DNA of 64,000 nt from contig NZ_FNAD01000016.1 in the NCBI RefSeq assembly GCF_900101745.1, forward strand, positions 94,408 to 158,407, given 5' to 3'. The DNA is from Glycomyces harbinensis (GTDB lineage Bacteria; Actinomycetota; Actinomycetes; Mycobacteriales; Micromonosporaceae). The notes beneath the pieces were generated by a model. That model saw only the letters and a program-made list of their open reading frames with translations, was not told the DNA's origin and made no database searches. Numbering within the stretch: position 1 is the first letter of the stretch; every line of letters starts with the position of its first letter. Below, piece by piece: positions 33,117-41,335 of this stretch. Position numbers and translations under genes: made by a program.

Positions 33117-34124
33117 ATGCAGAACGGCCAGCGGACGACCCTCGCCGACGTGGCGGCGGCGGCCGGCACGTCCGTGCCGACGGTCTCGAAGGTCCTCAGC
33201 GGACGCTCGGACGTCTCGGCGGGCACGCGGGCGCGGGTGATGCGCGCCGTGGCCGATCTGGGGTACCGCGGGCGCTCGGGCCGGGGCGCGGTGCCGCGGA
33301 TCGATCGTCCGTCTCTTGTGGACCTGGTGTTGAGCGGGGTCGAGGGGACCTGGGCGAACCGGGCCCTCATGGGCGTCGAACGCGCCGCCACGGCGGCCGG
33401 GGTCGACCTGATGCTCTCGGTGGCCCGCAGGGACGACGCCTGGCTGACCCGGCTGCTGGAGCGGAACCTGCGCGGCGCGGTGCTCGCGCTGGTCGACGTG
33501 ACGGCCGAGCAGCTGGCGACATTGGCCGCCGCGCAGGTCCCGGTGGTCCTGCTCGACCCGGTGACGCCGCCGCCGAGCACCGTCGCGAGCGTGGGGGCCG
33601 CGAACTGGGCGGGCGGCCGCGCCGCCGCCGAGCACCTGATCGGGCTCGGGCACCGCCGGCTCGGGGTGCTCGGGGCCGGCCGCAGGCACCTCTACAGCCA
33701 GGCCAGGGTCGACGGGTTCCGTTCGGCCGCAATGCAGTCCGGTGTGGAGTCGACGCGACTGCGGGTGGTCCACATCGAATGGTCCGAGAAGGGCGCGGCG
33801 ACGGCGGCCCGCTCGCTCCTCGACGGCGCAGAGGCGCCCACGGCGGTCTTCGCGTGCACCGACAACATCGCCGCGGCCGTGTACGAGGCCGCGGAGTCGC
33901 TGGGGCTGCGCATTCCCGAGGACGTCAGCGTCGTCGGGTTCGACGACCTGCCCGAGGCGCAGTGGCTGCGCCCCGCGCTGACCACGGTGCGCCAGCCGAT
34001 CACCGAGATGGGCGAGTCCGCGATGCGGATGCTGCTGCGCATCATGGCCGACCCGCCCCCGGACGCCCCGCGGGAAGAGCTGGCGACCACACTCATCGTG
34101 CGCGGCTCGACCGCGGCGCGATGA
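33117..34124 (+). CDS. LacI-family transcriptional regulator
   Basis: A 335-residue regulator. The HTH is TTLADVAAAAGTSVPTVSKV (7-26). The effector domain contains VDLVLSGVEGTWANRALMGV, TAVFACTDNIAAAVYEAAES and VVGFDDLPEAQWLRPALTTV. No ribosome site precedes the ATG; the -10 is 6 nt away, so the mRNA is leaderless. It should control the divergent ThuA-Gfo genes and itself through the two TTGCGCAA operators. Confidence 0.94.
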   Translation: MQNGQRTTLADVAAAAGTSVPTVSKVLSGRSDVSAGTRARVMRAVADLGYRGRSGRGAVPRIDRPSLVDLVLSGVEGTWANRALMGVERAATAAGVDLMLSVARRDDAWLTRLLERNLRGAVLALVDVTAEQLATLAAAQVPVVLLDPVTPPPSTVASVGAANWAGGRAAAEHLIGLGHRRLGVLGAGRRHLYSQARVDGFRSAAMQSGVESTRLRVVHIEWSEKGAATAARSLLDGAEAPTAVFACTDNIAAAVYEAAESLGLRIPEDVSVVGFDDLPEAQWLRPALTTVRQPITEMGESAMRMLLRIMADPPPDAPREELATTLIVRGSTAAR

Positions 34125-34186
34125 GCCCCGCGCGCCTCGGCGGGTCCGGGCCCAGGTGACCGCGGCATCGGCGGTGCGGTGCGGCG

Positions 34187-35032
34187 TCAGAAGCGGTCCC
34201 CGTAGCCCATGGCGACGAGGTTGTCGTACGAGATCCGGAGGCTCTCGAACGCGGTGCGGCCGTAGCACTCGTCCTGCTCCACCAGGAGGTGCACGGCGCC
34301 CGCCTCGTCGGCGGCCGCGATGATCGCGTGCCAGTCGAGGTTGCCCTCGCCGACCTCGGCGAACTGGACGACCTGCTTGAGGCCTTCCTGCCAGGGCTCG
34401 CGGTCGCCCGCGGCGAGGGCCGCGTAGGCCTCGGGGTCCAGGCGGGCGATGCGGTAGTCCTTGAGGTGCACCATGGCGACGCGCCCGGCGTACTTCCGCA
34501 GCGTCGCGACCGGGTCGAGCCCGCCGCGCTGGACCCAGTGGGCGTCGATCTCCAGGCCCACGAGCGGGGAGCGCTCGGCGACGACGTCGAGGAGGAACCT
34601 CCCGTCGTACTTGGCGAAGTCGACGTGGTGGTTGTGGTAGTGGAGGCTGATGCCGTGGTCCCGGAGGCGGGCCGCGATCTCGTTGCACGTGTCGGCGAAG
34701 GCGCCCACGGTCTCCGGGGTCGCCATCGACTCCGGTGGGAGCATCCCGATGCGGATCATGCTCGCGCCCAAGGCGTTCGCGTCCGAAACGAACTTGTCGA
34801 ACGTCGCGGTGAGGGACTCCTCGCCGGTCACGCCGCCGGAGATCGAGGCGAACTCGACGCCGAGCTCGTCGCGGACCCGCACGAGTTCGGCCACGTTCTC
34901 GGGGGTCATCGCGACCGCGGAGACCTCGGCCGTGCGGTACCCGATCTCGCGGGCCAGGCGGAAGGTCTCGAACACGCCTCGCCGGGCGAACTCGTCTCGC
35001 AGTGTGTAGGCCTGGACGCCGATCCGGCTCAT
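34187..35032 (-). CDS. TIM-barrel sugar isomerase/epimerase
   Basis: A 281-residue xylose-isomerase-like TIM barrel (AP endonuclease 2 superfamily). Metal-site strands visible are SLHYHNHHVDFAKYDGRFLL, GLEIDAHWVQRGG, VAMVHLKDYR and LLVEQDEC, giving the usual Glu, Asp, His and Glu ligands. It opens MSRIGVQAYTLRDEF. Likely isomerises a keto sugar or sugar acid. Last gene of the carbohydrate operon, 9 bp after the aldose epimerase gene. Confidence 0.9.
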   Translation of the reverse strand: MSRIGVQAYTLRDEFARRGVFETFRLAREIGYRTAEVSAVAMTPENVAELVRVRDELGVEFASISGGVTGEESLTATFDKFVSDANALGASMIRIGMLPPESMATPETVGAFADTCNEIAARLRDHGISLHYHNHHVDFAKYDGRFLLDVVAERSPLVGLEIDAHWVQRGGLDPVATLRKYAGRVAMVHLKDYRIARLDPEAYAALAAGDREPWQEGLKQVVQFAEVGEGNLDWHAIIAAADEAGAVHLLVEQDECYGRTAFESLRISYDNLVAMGYGDRF

Positions 35033-35041
35033 TGCGGCTCC

Positions 35042-35911
35042 TCAAAGGTTGGTGCAGGTCAGTTCCAGCGCGAAGTCCGCGGTCAGGGTCGCGCCGCCCG
35101 CGAGGGTGAGCGGCCCGAGCGGGCCGCCGTCGGACTCGTACGGCCGGGACGCGGGTTCGAGCGCGATCGTGTCGGCCCGGCCCCACCACGGGAAGCCGGT
35201 CGTCTTGCGGTGCTCCTGCCAGACGTAGAGGTAGGGGAGGATCTCGGGGTCCCAGTGCAGCACCGCGGCGGTTCCCTTGTCCGCGTTGCGGAGTTCGACC
35301 GCGCCGCGGCCCTTGGCGCGGACGGTCTGGAAGCCGCCGTGCGGGGCCTCCTCGTCCGGGAAGACCGCCTCGATCGGGTCGTCGCCGATGCGCACCGTCG
35401 TGCCCGGGCCGATGAGCGCGCTCCCGAAGGCGGGGTGCTCGGTCCAGCTGAAGGCGACCTCGCGGCCGGAGTGGTTCGCGACCGACTGCCGGACCGCCAG
35501 GCCCGTCGCGGTGGCCTGGACGCGGCGGCGCACCGTCAGCGGCACCGTGCGCAGGACGACTTCGAGCGTGCAGGAGAAGGGGCTCGATTCGATGACGCGC
35601 CAGCGCCGCCAGGCGGCTTCGCCGTGGAACGGATGCTCGACCCCGTCCACGGTGCGCGCGTCGCCCGCGTGCGGCACGAGCGTGTGCCAGCCGCCGGCGT
35701 ACCGGCGGTGCCACTCCTGATTGGACCCCTCGAACGCGAATACCCCGGTCCAGTCCTCGTCCTCCCACGGCAGGCGCAGCAGGAACTCGGTGCCGGTGGC
35801 GGCGTGGACGATCGAGGACACGCACGCCCCGTCGGGGTCCACGGCCGCCGTGAACTCGCCGCCGGGCGAGCCGAGCCGGAGGCGCCGGTGCGGCGCCGCT
35901 TCCCCGCTCAC
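35042..35911 (-). CDS. Aldose 1-epimerase family protein
   Basis: A 289-residue galactose-mutarotase-like beta-sandwich. Family blocks are GGWHTLVPHAGDARTVDGVE with HPFHGEAAWRRW (His pair at the catalytic region), FSWTEHPAFGSALI, and YVWQEHRKTTGFPWWG. It starts at GTG 35911 within a GTGA overlap with the ROK gene. It would equilibrate anomers of the operon's sugar. The exact mutarotase subgroup cannot be told. Confidence 0.85.
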   Translation of the reverse strand: MSGEAAPHRRLRLGSPGGEFTAAVDPDGACVSSIVHAATGTEFLLRLPWEDEDWTGVFAFEGSNQEWHRRYAGGWHTLVPHAGDARTVDGVEHPFHGEAAWRRWRVIESSPFSCTLEVVLRTVPLTVRRRVQATATGLAVRQSVANHSGREVAFSWTEHPAFGSALIGPGTTVRIGDDPIEAVFPDEEAPHGGFQTVRAKGRGAVELRNADKGTAAVLHWDPEILPYLYVWQEHRKTTGFPWWGRADTIALEPASRPYESDGGPLGPLTLAGGATLTADFALELTCTNL

Positions 35912-37182
35912 CCGAGCCCGTACTGGCGGGTGCGGCGCACCGAGGGCGCGAAGGAGGCGTGGAAGATCGTCGAGGCCGCGCCGATCGCGCCGGCCTCGAC
36001 CTTCACGAGCGAGCGCTCGACGGCGACGCGCCGGGCGAGGTGGGCGGTCGGCATGGTGTTCACCGCTTCGTCGATGGTGCCCACGACGATCTCCTCGAGT
36101 TCGGGCTCGAACGCCGGGCCCCCGATGACCAGGAGCGGCAGGTCGAGCAGGTCGATGAGCGCGACCGCGCCCAGCGCGATCACCTCGGCGATCCGGCGCG
36201 CGGCGCCCGCGGCGGCGGGATCGCCGGCGCCGACCTCGGCGCAGAACTCCCGGAAGGTCGCCGCCGCGCCCTTGTAGCCGAGTTCGCGGGCGATCTCGGG
36301 CAGGGCCGCGGTCGGGTTGCACTCGCGCACCAGCTGCGGGCGGCCCGTCCCGTCGACGCGGCCGATCCGGACGGCGCACAGCTGCCCGAACTCGCCCGCG
36401 TTGGCGCTGGCGCCGCGGAAGGTCTCGCCGTTGAGGACGAGGCCCGAGCCCACGCCGGTGCCGAAGTAGAGGTACACGAAGTCGCTGGCGCGCTCGGTGC
36501 GTCCGACCCAGCGCTCCCCGACCGCCGCGGCGGCCACGTCCTTCTCGAGGACGACCGGGCAGTCCAGGCGCTCGGCGAGCAGGGCGCGCAGCGGGACGTT
36601 CCGCCAGGCCTGCGACAGCGGCAGGTCCAGCAGCTCGCCGTCCATGGTGATCGGCCCCGGGGCGGCCACGCCGACGCCGAGGAAGGTCTCGCGCGCGATG
36701 CCGGAGGCCGAGACGACGTCCTCGACGCATCCGGCGATGATCTCGACCAGCGTGCCGGGAGCGGTCTCGTCGTCCAGTGGGACCCTTCGCTTCTCGAGCG
36801 CGCGGCCGTCGAGGTCGGTGAGGACCACGGTGACCAGCTCGGGGTCGACGAGGACGCCGACCGCGTGGGCGGCCTCGGCGCGCAGGCGCACCGGGGTGCG
36901 GGGCTTGCCGAGCCGCTCGGCGCGCTCCTGCGCGCCCTCGGCGAGCAGGCCGCGCTCCAGCAGGACGCGGAGGATCCGCGAGACCGACTGCTGCGTCAGT
37001 CCGGTCTGCTCCGCGATCTCGGTGCGCGAGATGACCCCGGCCTGCCGGATCGTCTCGATGATCGTGGCCTCGTTGAAGGAGCCGAGATCGGACTGGTTGG
37101 CGCCCGGTCTCAGGCGGTCGGGGTCGCGGGTCGCGTAGGGACGCGGCCCGCTCCCCGCCGGCGGGACGGTGGGTCGGTTCAC
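35908..37182 (-). CDS. ROK-family transcriptional regulator
   Basis: A 424-residue repressor. A disordered N-terminus is followed by a MarR-like HTH at about 50-75 (VISRTEIAEQTGLTQQSVSR), then a sugar-kinase-fold ROK domain with LGVGVAAPGPITMDGELLDL and YFGTGVGSGLVLNGETFRGA. The usual zinc-binding CxCGxxGC motif is replaced by QLCAVRIGRVDGTGRPQLVR, so it probably lacks zinc and may be a pure regulator. GGAGG lies 4 nt before the GTG. It is placed inside the operon and probably binds the TTAGT/ACTAA palindrome at 42800-42812. Confidence 0.9.
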   Translation of the reverse strand: MNRPTVPPAGSGPRPYATRDPDRLRPGANQSDLGSFNEATIIETIRQAGVISRTEIAEQTGLTQQSVSRILRVLLERGLLAEGAQERAERLGKPRTPVRLRAEAAHAVGVLVDPELVTVVLTDLDGRALEKRRVPLDDETAPGTLVEIIAGCVEDVVSASGIARETFLGVGVAAPGPITMDGELLDLPLSQAWRNVPLRALLAERLDCPVVLEKDVAAAAVGERWVGRTERASDFVYLYFGTGVGSGLVLNGETFRGASANAGEFGQLCAVRIGRVDGTGRPQLVRECNPTAALPEIARELGYKGAAATFREFCAEVGAGDPAAAGAARRIAEVIALGAVALIDLLDLPLLVIGGPAFEPELEEIVVGTIDEAVNTMPTAHLARRVAVERSLVKVEAGAIGAASTIFHASFAPSVRRTRQYGLG

Positions 37183-38435
37183 GGCGCCTCCAGAGCTCCG
37201 TCGGGTCGGCGGACCCCGGCGGCCCAGGCGTCGTGCCCGGACAGCTCGGCCGGGTACCGGGCGGCCGCCGCTTCGTCGATGTCGATGCCCCAGCCCGGGG
37301 CGTCGTTCGGGTGCAGCCAGCCGTCCTGGATGCGAAGGGTACCGGGGAACACCTCGTGGACGGCCTCGCCGTACACGTGGCCCTCCTGGATGCCGAAGGC
37401 CGCGGAGGTGACGTCGAGGGCGACGTTGGCGGCGGCGCCGATCGGCGAGGTGTCGCCGGGTCCGTGCCAGGCGGTCCTGACGCCGCACAGCTCGGCGAGG
37501 TCGGCGAGCTTGCGCGCCGGGGTGAGGCCGCCGATGTCGGAGACGTGGCTGCGGATGAAGTCGACGCCGCCGCCTTGGACCAGCCGTACCGCGTCGGTGA
37601 GCGAGGTCGTCAACTCCCCCACGGCGATCGGGACCGGGCTGGCGGCCCACACCTCGGGCAGCCGGTCCCAGTGCTCGGGCGCCAGGACGTCTTCGAGGAA
37701 GAACAGGCGGTAGTCCTCCAGGGCCCGCGCCAGCCACACGGCTTCCTTGGGGGTGAGGCGGGAGTGGACGTCGTGGAGCAGTTCGACGTTGTCGGGCAGC
37801 TTGTCGCGGGCGGCCTCGAACAGTGCAGGAGTGCGCCGCAGGTAGTCGCGGGCGCTCCAGCCGTTGCGGTACGGGGCGTTCGGGTACTCGGTGGGCATCG
37901 CGGGCGCGCCGTATCCGCCGCCGCCGGGGGTCGACAGCTGGAGCCGGACGTGGCGCTGTCCCGCTTCGATGAGTTCGTGCGCCTGGTCGATCGCCTCGTC
38001 GGCGTCGCGGCCGGAGGCGTGCAGGTAGGTGTCGGCGGCGGCGCGCACCTTGCCGCCGAGCAGTTCGTGCACGGGCATCCCGGCGCGCTTGCCCGCGATG
38101 TCCCACAGCGCCTGGTCGATCCCGGAGATGGCGTTGTTGGTGACGGGGCCGCCGCGCCAGTACCCGGTGAACGCCGCGAGCCGGGTGAGGTCGCCGATGT
38201 CGCCCGGGTAGCGGCCGATGAGCAGGCGGGCCAGGTGCTCGTTCACGAAGGTCACCACGGCCTTCCAGCGCTGGGTGAACGTCGCGCAGCCGAGGCCGTA
38301 GAGGCCGGGCACGTTCGTGTCGATGCGCACCACGACGAGCGCGATGCCCTCGGGGGCGGTGGTGACGGCCCGGACCGAGGTGATCGCGACGTCCTCGCGG
38401 GGCGGCCACGGGTTCGCGAACGTTTCGATGGACAT
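37179..38435 (-). CDS. Mannonate-dehydratase-like enolase superfamily enzyme
   Basis: A 418-residue member of the ManD/RspA group. Metal ligands appear in LLHDVHSRLTP (Asp, with the ManD-type D-x-H), LFFLEDVLAPEHW (Glu) and IAVGELTTSL (Glu). AWHGPGDTSPIGAAANVALD and GWGIDIDEAAAARYPAELSG complete the pattern. ManD enzymes dehydrate D-mannonate or D-gluconate; RspA-type members can be weak or inactive. Start ATG 38435 has AAGGAG 11 nt upstream; an ATG ten codons earlier is possible. Cotranscribed with a uronate-dehydrogenase-like gene, which supports sugar-acid catabolism. Confidence 0.88.
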   Translation of the reverse strand: MSIETFANPWPPREDVAITSVRAVTTAPEGIALVVVRIDTNVPGLYGLGCATFTQRWKAVVTFVNEHLARLLIGRYPGDIGDLTRLAAFTGYWRGGPVTNNAISGIDQALWDIAGKRAGMPVHELLGGKVRAAADTYLHASGRDADEAIDQAHELIEAGQRHVRLQLSTPGGGGYGAPAMPTEYPNAPYRNGWSARDYLRRTPALFEAARDKLPDNVELLHDVHSRLTPKEAVWLARALEDYRLFFLEDVLAPEHWDRLPEVWAASPVPIAVGELTTSLTDAVRLVQGGGVDFIRSHVSDIGGLTPARKLADLAELCGVRTAWHGPGDTSPIGAAANVALDVTSAAFGIQEGHVYGEAVHEVFPGTLRIQDGWLHPNDAPGWGIDIDEAAAARYPAELSGHDAWAAGVRRPDGALEAP

Positions 38436-38473
38436 GGGTGTCGGCGCTCCTTGCTGGTTCTCCATTATGGCGG

Positions 38474-39358
38474 TCAACGGAATGCGGCGGGCAGGTCGAG
38501 TGTCGTCACCGGGATCTCATGGTGCGCTTCGAAGCCGATGAGCTCGCGCGCGGGCGTGAGGTCGACGGGCACTTCGCGTTCGACGAAGCGGCGCAGCCGG
38601 GGCGTGTCGGGCGCGAACGCGTCGAGCAGGTCCTCGGTGCGGTAGGGCGCGTTGGTGCGGTTCGCCGCGAGGAAGAACGCGTGCGCGCCCGTGGTGTTCG
38701 CCGTCAGGGACAGCTCGATCGCGCGGGCGGCGTCGGCGGTGTGGAGGTAGGACCACGCCTCGCGAAGCCCGGCCCTCGGGTCGCCGGCGTGCTCCCGGGA
38801 CTGCGCGAGCAGGGCCTTCTCGTTGTGCACGTGGGGGAACCGCAGGGTCACCACGTCGATGCCCCACTGCCGCCAGGCCATCCGCGCGGTGCTCTCCCCG
38901 TGGTGCTTGGAGAGCGAGTACCAGTCGGCGATGTCGACGGGGATGTCGGTGTCGAGCGGGAAGTACGCGGGGACGACCTCGTGGCGGTTCATCGGCAGCC
39001 CGTACGCGTTGATGCTGCCGGCGACCACCGCCCGCGAGATCCCGGCGGCGCCGGCCTGCGCGAGCACGTTGAACGTCGAGACGACGTTGGTGGAGTAGAC
39101 GTCGTAGGGCGGCGCGATGTCGCGGTGCGCCAGCGCGGCGAGGTGCACGACGAGGTCGGCGCCTTCGAGCGCGGCGGCGACGTCTTCCTGCGACCGGGTG
39201 TCGCCGATGAGCACGCGGTCGGCCTCCAGGTCCGGGTTCTCCTGAATCGACAGGGTCGTCACATGGGCCCCGGCCTTGCGCAGGTGCGGGACGGCGACCG
39301 TGCCGATGCGGCCTGAGGCCCCGGTCAGGAGCACGCGGGCTCCGTCGAGCTGCTTCAT
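38474..39358 (-). CDS. NAD-dependent epimerase/uronate dehydrogenase-like protein
   Basis: A 294-residue extended SDR. The cofactor motif is VLLTGASGRIGTVAVPHLRK and the active-site pair is YSLSKHHGE (Tyr-x-x-x-Lys), with SINAYG supplying the Ser. YSLSKHHGES and the absence of a nucleotide-sugar pocket motif resemble uronate dehydrogenase, which makes aldarolactones, but a sugar epimerase cannot be excluded. ATGA overlap with the permease gene. Confidence 0.82.
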   Translation of the reverse strand: MKQLDGARVLLTGASGRIGTVAVPHLRKAGAHVTTLSIQENPDLEADRVLIGDTRSQEDVAAALEGADLVVHLAALAHRDIAPPYDVYSTNVVSTFNVLAQAGAAGISRAVVAGSINAYGLPMNRHEVVPAYFPLDTDIPVDIADWYSLSKHHGESTARMAWRQWGIDVVTLRFPHVHNEKALLAQSREHAGDPRAGLREAWSYLHTADAARAIELSLTANTTGAHAFFLAANRTNAPYRTEDLLDAFAPDTPRLRRFVEREVPVDLTPARELIGFEAHHEIPVTTLDLPAAFR

Positions 39359-40338
39359 CCCTTGACTCCTCCGGCCGTGCCGACGCCGCGCAGGAACTGC
39401 TTCTGGAAGATCGCGAACAGGACCACCGGGATGATGATCGTGAGGAACACGGCCGCCATCTGCACCGACAGCGGCGAGTTCCCGGTGGCGAGCCTCGGCA
39501 GCATGACCGAGACGGGCTGGAGGTCGGGGTTGGACAGGACCAGCATGGGCCAGAGGAACTCCTTCCAGGATCCGACGACCGAGAGCAGGACGATGACGCC
39601 GAGGATCGGCCGCGACAGGGGCAGCACCACCATGGTGAGGATGCGCATCGGTCCGGCGCCGTCGATCTTGGCGGCCTCCATGTACTCGCGCGGGATCGAG
39701 TCGAAGAACCGCTTGAGGACGACGACGTTGAAGGCGCTGGCCCCGGCGGGGAGCCAGACGGCCCAGAACGTGTCCTGGAGGCTGACGTTGAGCAGCGGCA
39801 TGTCGAGGATGGTCAGGTAGAGGGGCACGAACGAGACGACGCCGGGCAGGAACAGGGTCGCGATGATCGCGCCCGACAGCCACGGCCCCCAGCGGGGGCG
39901 CAGGACGCTGAGCAGGAACGCGGCCGCCACGCTGACGATGAGCGTGGACAGGGTCGAGCCGAGGGCGAGGATGACGGTGTTGCCGAGGGACTGCCCGATC
40001 CGGGCGCCGTTCCAGGCCAGCAGCAGGTTGCCCCATTCGTTGGGGCTGAACCAGATCCCCATGGGGTCGGAGACGATGTCGTTGCTGGGCGAGATCGAGG
40101 CCTTCGCGGCCCACAGGAGCGGTCCGAGGCCGGAGACGATGAGGACGACGAGCAGGATCGTCTGGACGATGCGGAGCCAGGCCTTGACGGCGGGGCGCTT
40201 GCGGTCGGAGGCGGAGATGACGCCGCGGTCCTTCGGCTCGGCCGTGCGGCGCGGGCCGCGTCGGGCCGGGGGCTGCGGGCGGTCCTCCCCCGCGGTGATC
40301 GCTGGAGCGGCCTTGAGCAGCTTGTCTGCGACGCTCAT
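39355..40338 (-). CDS. Carbohydrate ABC transporter permease (MalG-type)
   Basis: A 327-residue protein with a charged N-terminal tail of about 50 residues and six membrane helices. The ATPase-docking EAA loop is MEAAKIDGAGPMRILTMVVL. The C-terminus VLFAIFQKQFLRGVGTAGGV with KG is typical of the MalG/CUT1 partner. No ATPase gene lies in the operon, so a shared MsiK-like ATPase elsewhere is expected, as usual in actinobacteria. Confidence 0.93.
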   Translation of the reverse strand: MSVADKLLKAAPAITAGEDRPQPPARRGPRRTAEPKDRGVISASDRKRPAVKAWLRIVQTILLVVLIVSGLGPLLWAAKASISPSNDIVSDPMGIWFSPNEWGNLLLAWNGARIGQSLGNTVILALGSTLSTLIVSVAAAFLLSVLRPRWGPWLSGAIIATLFLPGVVSFVPLYLTILDMPLLNVSLQDTFWAVWLPAGASAFNVVVLKRFFDSIPREYMEAAKIDGAGPMRILTMVVLPLSRPILGVIVLLSVVGSWKEFLWPMLVLSNPDLQPVSVMLPRLATGNSPLSVQMAAVFLTIIIPVVLFAIFQKQFLRGVGTAGGVKG

Positions 40339-41273
40339 GTGGTGCTCCATCTCTTGGTGACGAAGTAGTAGGCGACCGAGAGCAGGCCGAGGAAGGCGGC
40401 GAGGAGGACGCTGAGCGCGGTCGCGGCCCCGAAGTCGCCGTTGACGAACGCGTAGTTGTAGATCTTCAGCAGGATCGTCTGGGTCGCGTTGTTGGGTCCG
40501 CCGCCGGTGAACAGGTACGGCTCGGTGAAGATCTGGAAGGTCCCGATGATCTGGAGCAGCATCATCACGAAGATGACGTTGCGCAGCTGCGGGAGCGTGA
40601 TGTGCCAGATGCGGCGCCAGATCCCGGCGCCGTCGATCTCGGCGGCCTCGTACAGCTCGGTGCGGACCGTGGCGAGGGCGGCGATGTAGATGATCGCGGT
40701 CGAGCCGGCGCCGGCCCAGGTGGCGTAGAGGACGATCGAGGACATGGCGCTGTTCTCGGCGTTGAGCCACGGGAAGGGGCCGAGGCCGATCCACCCGAGC
40801 GCGGTGTTGAACATGCCTGCGGCGTCGGGGTCGTAGAAGAACTTCCACAGCAGGATCGCGGCCACGGGCGGGACGATCGCCGGGAGGTAGGCGAGGGCGT
40901 TGTAGAGCGTGTCGTACTTGCGCAGCTCGTTGATGAGCACTGCCAGGATGATCGGGACGGGGAACCCGAACACGAGGGCCAGCAGGGCGAAGTAGCCGGT
41001 GTTCAGTGAGGCCTGGACGAGGCCGGGGTCGGCGAGGACGTAGGTGAAGTTGCTCCAGCCGACCCATTCGGCGGGCTGGACGAGGTTCGTCTTCTGGAAG
41101 CTGAGGATGAGCCCCTGGATGACGGGGCCCCAGCTGAAGTAGACGTAGACGAGCACGACCGGGACGGCGAAGAGCACGGCGTGCAGTCCGCCTCCCTGGG
41201 CCCATCGGGTGAGGTTGAAGCGCTTGCGGCGCCTCGCTGTCGCGGCCGGCGGCGCGTCGAGGGTCTTTGTCAT
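40335..41273 (-). CDS. Carbohydrate ABC transporter permease (MalF-type)
   Basis: A 312-residue CUT1 permease with six helices and the loop YEAAEIDGAGIWRRIWHITL. The N-terminal arm RRRKRFNLTRWAQGGGLHAV is positively charged, placing it in the cytoplasm. GGAG is 7 nt before the ATG, and its stop overlaps the second permease start. It works with the MalG-type permease and the binding protein upstream. Confidence 0.93.
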   Translation of the reverse strand: MTKTLDAPPAATARRRKRFNLTRWAQGGGLHAVLFAVPVVLVYVYFSWGPVIQGLILSFQKTNLVQPAEWVGWSNFTYVLADPGLVQASLNTGYFALLALVFGFPVPIILAVLINELRKYDTLYNALAYLPAIVPPVAAILLWKFFYDPDAAGMFNTALGWIGLGPFPWLNAENSAMSSIVLYATWAGAGSTAIIYIAALATVRTELYEAAEIDGAGIWRRIWHITLPQLRNVIFVMMLLQIIGTFQIFTEPYLFTGGGPNNATQTILLKIYNYAFVNGDFGAATALSVLLAAFLGLLSVAYYFVTKRWSTT

Positions 41274-41335
41274 GGGTGGTCTCCGTTCCGAGGGCCGGCC
41301 GGGCCCGGTGCGGGGCCCGGCCGGCCGGCTCGGTG

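Noticed and set aside
33030..35825. 931-codon minus frame spanning LacI and the isomerase genes
   Set aside because: It runs antisense to LacI, in another frame of the isomerase, and has shadow composition.
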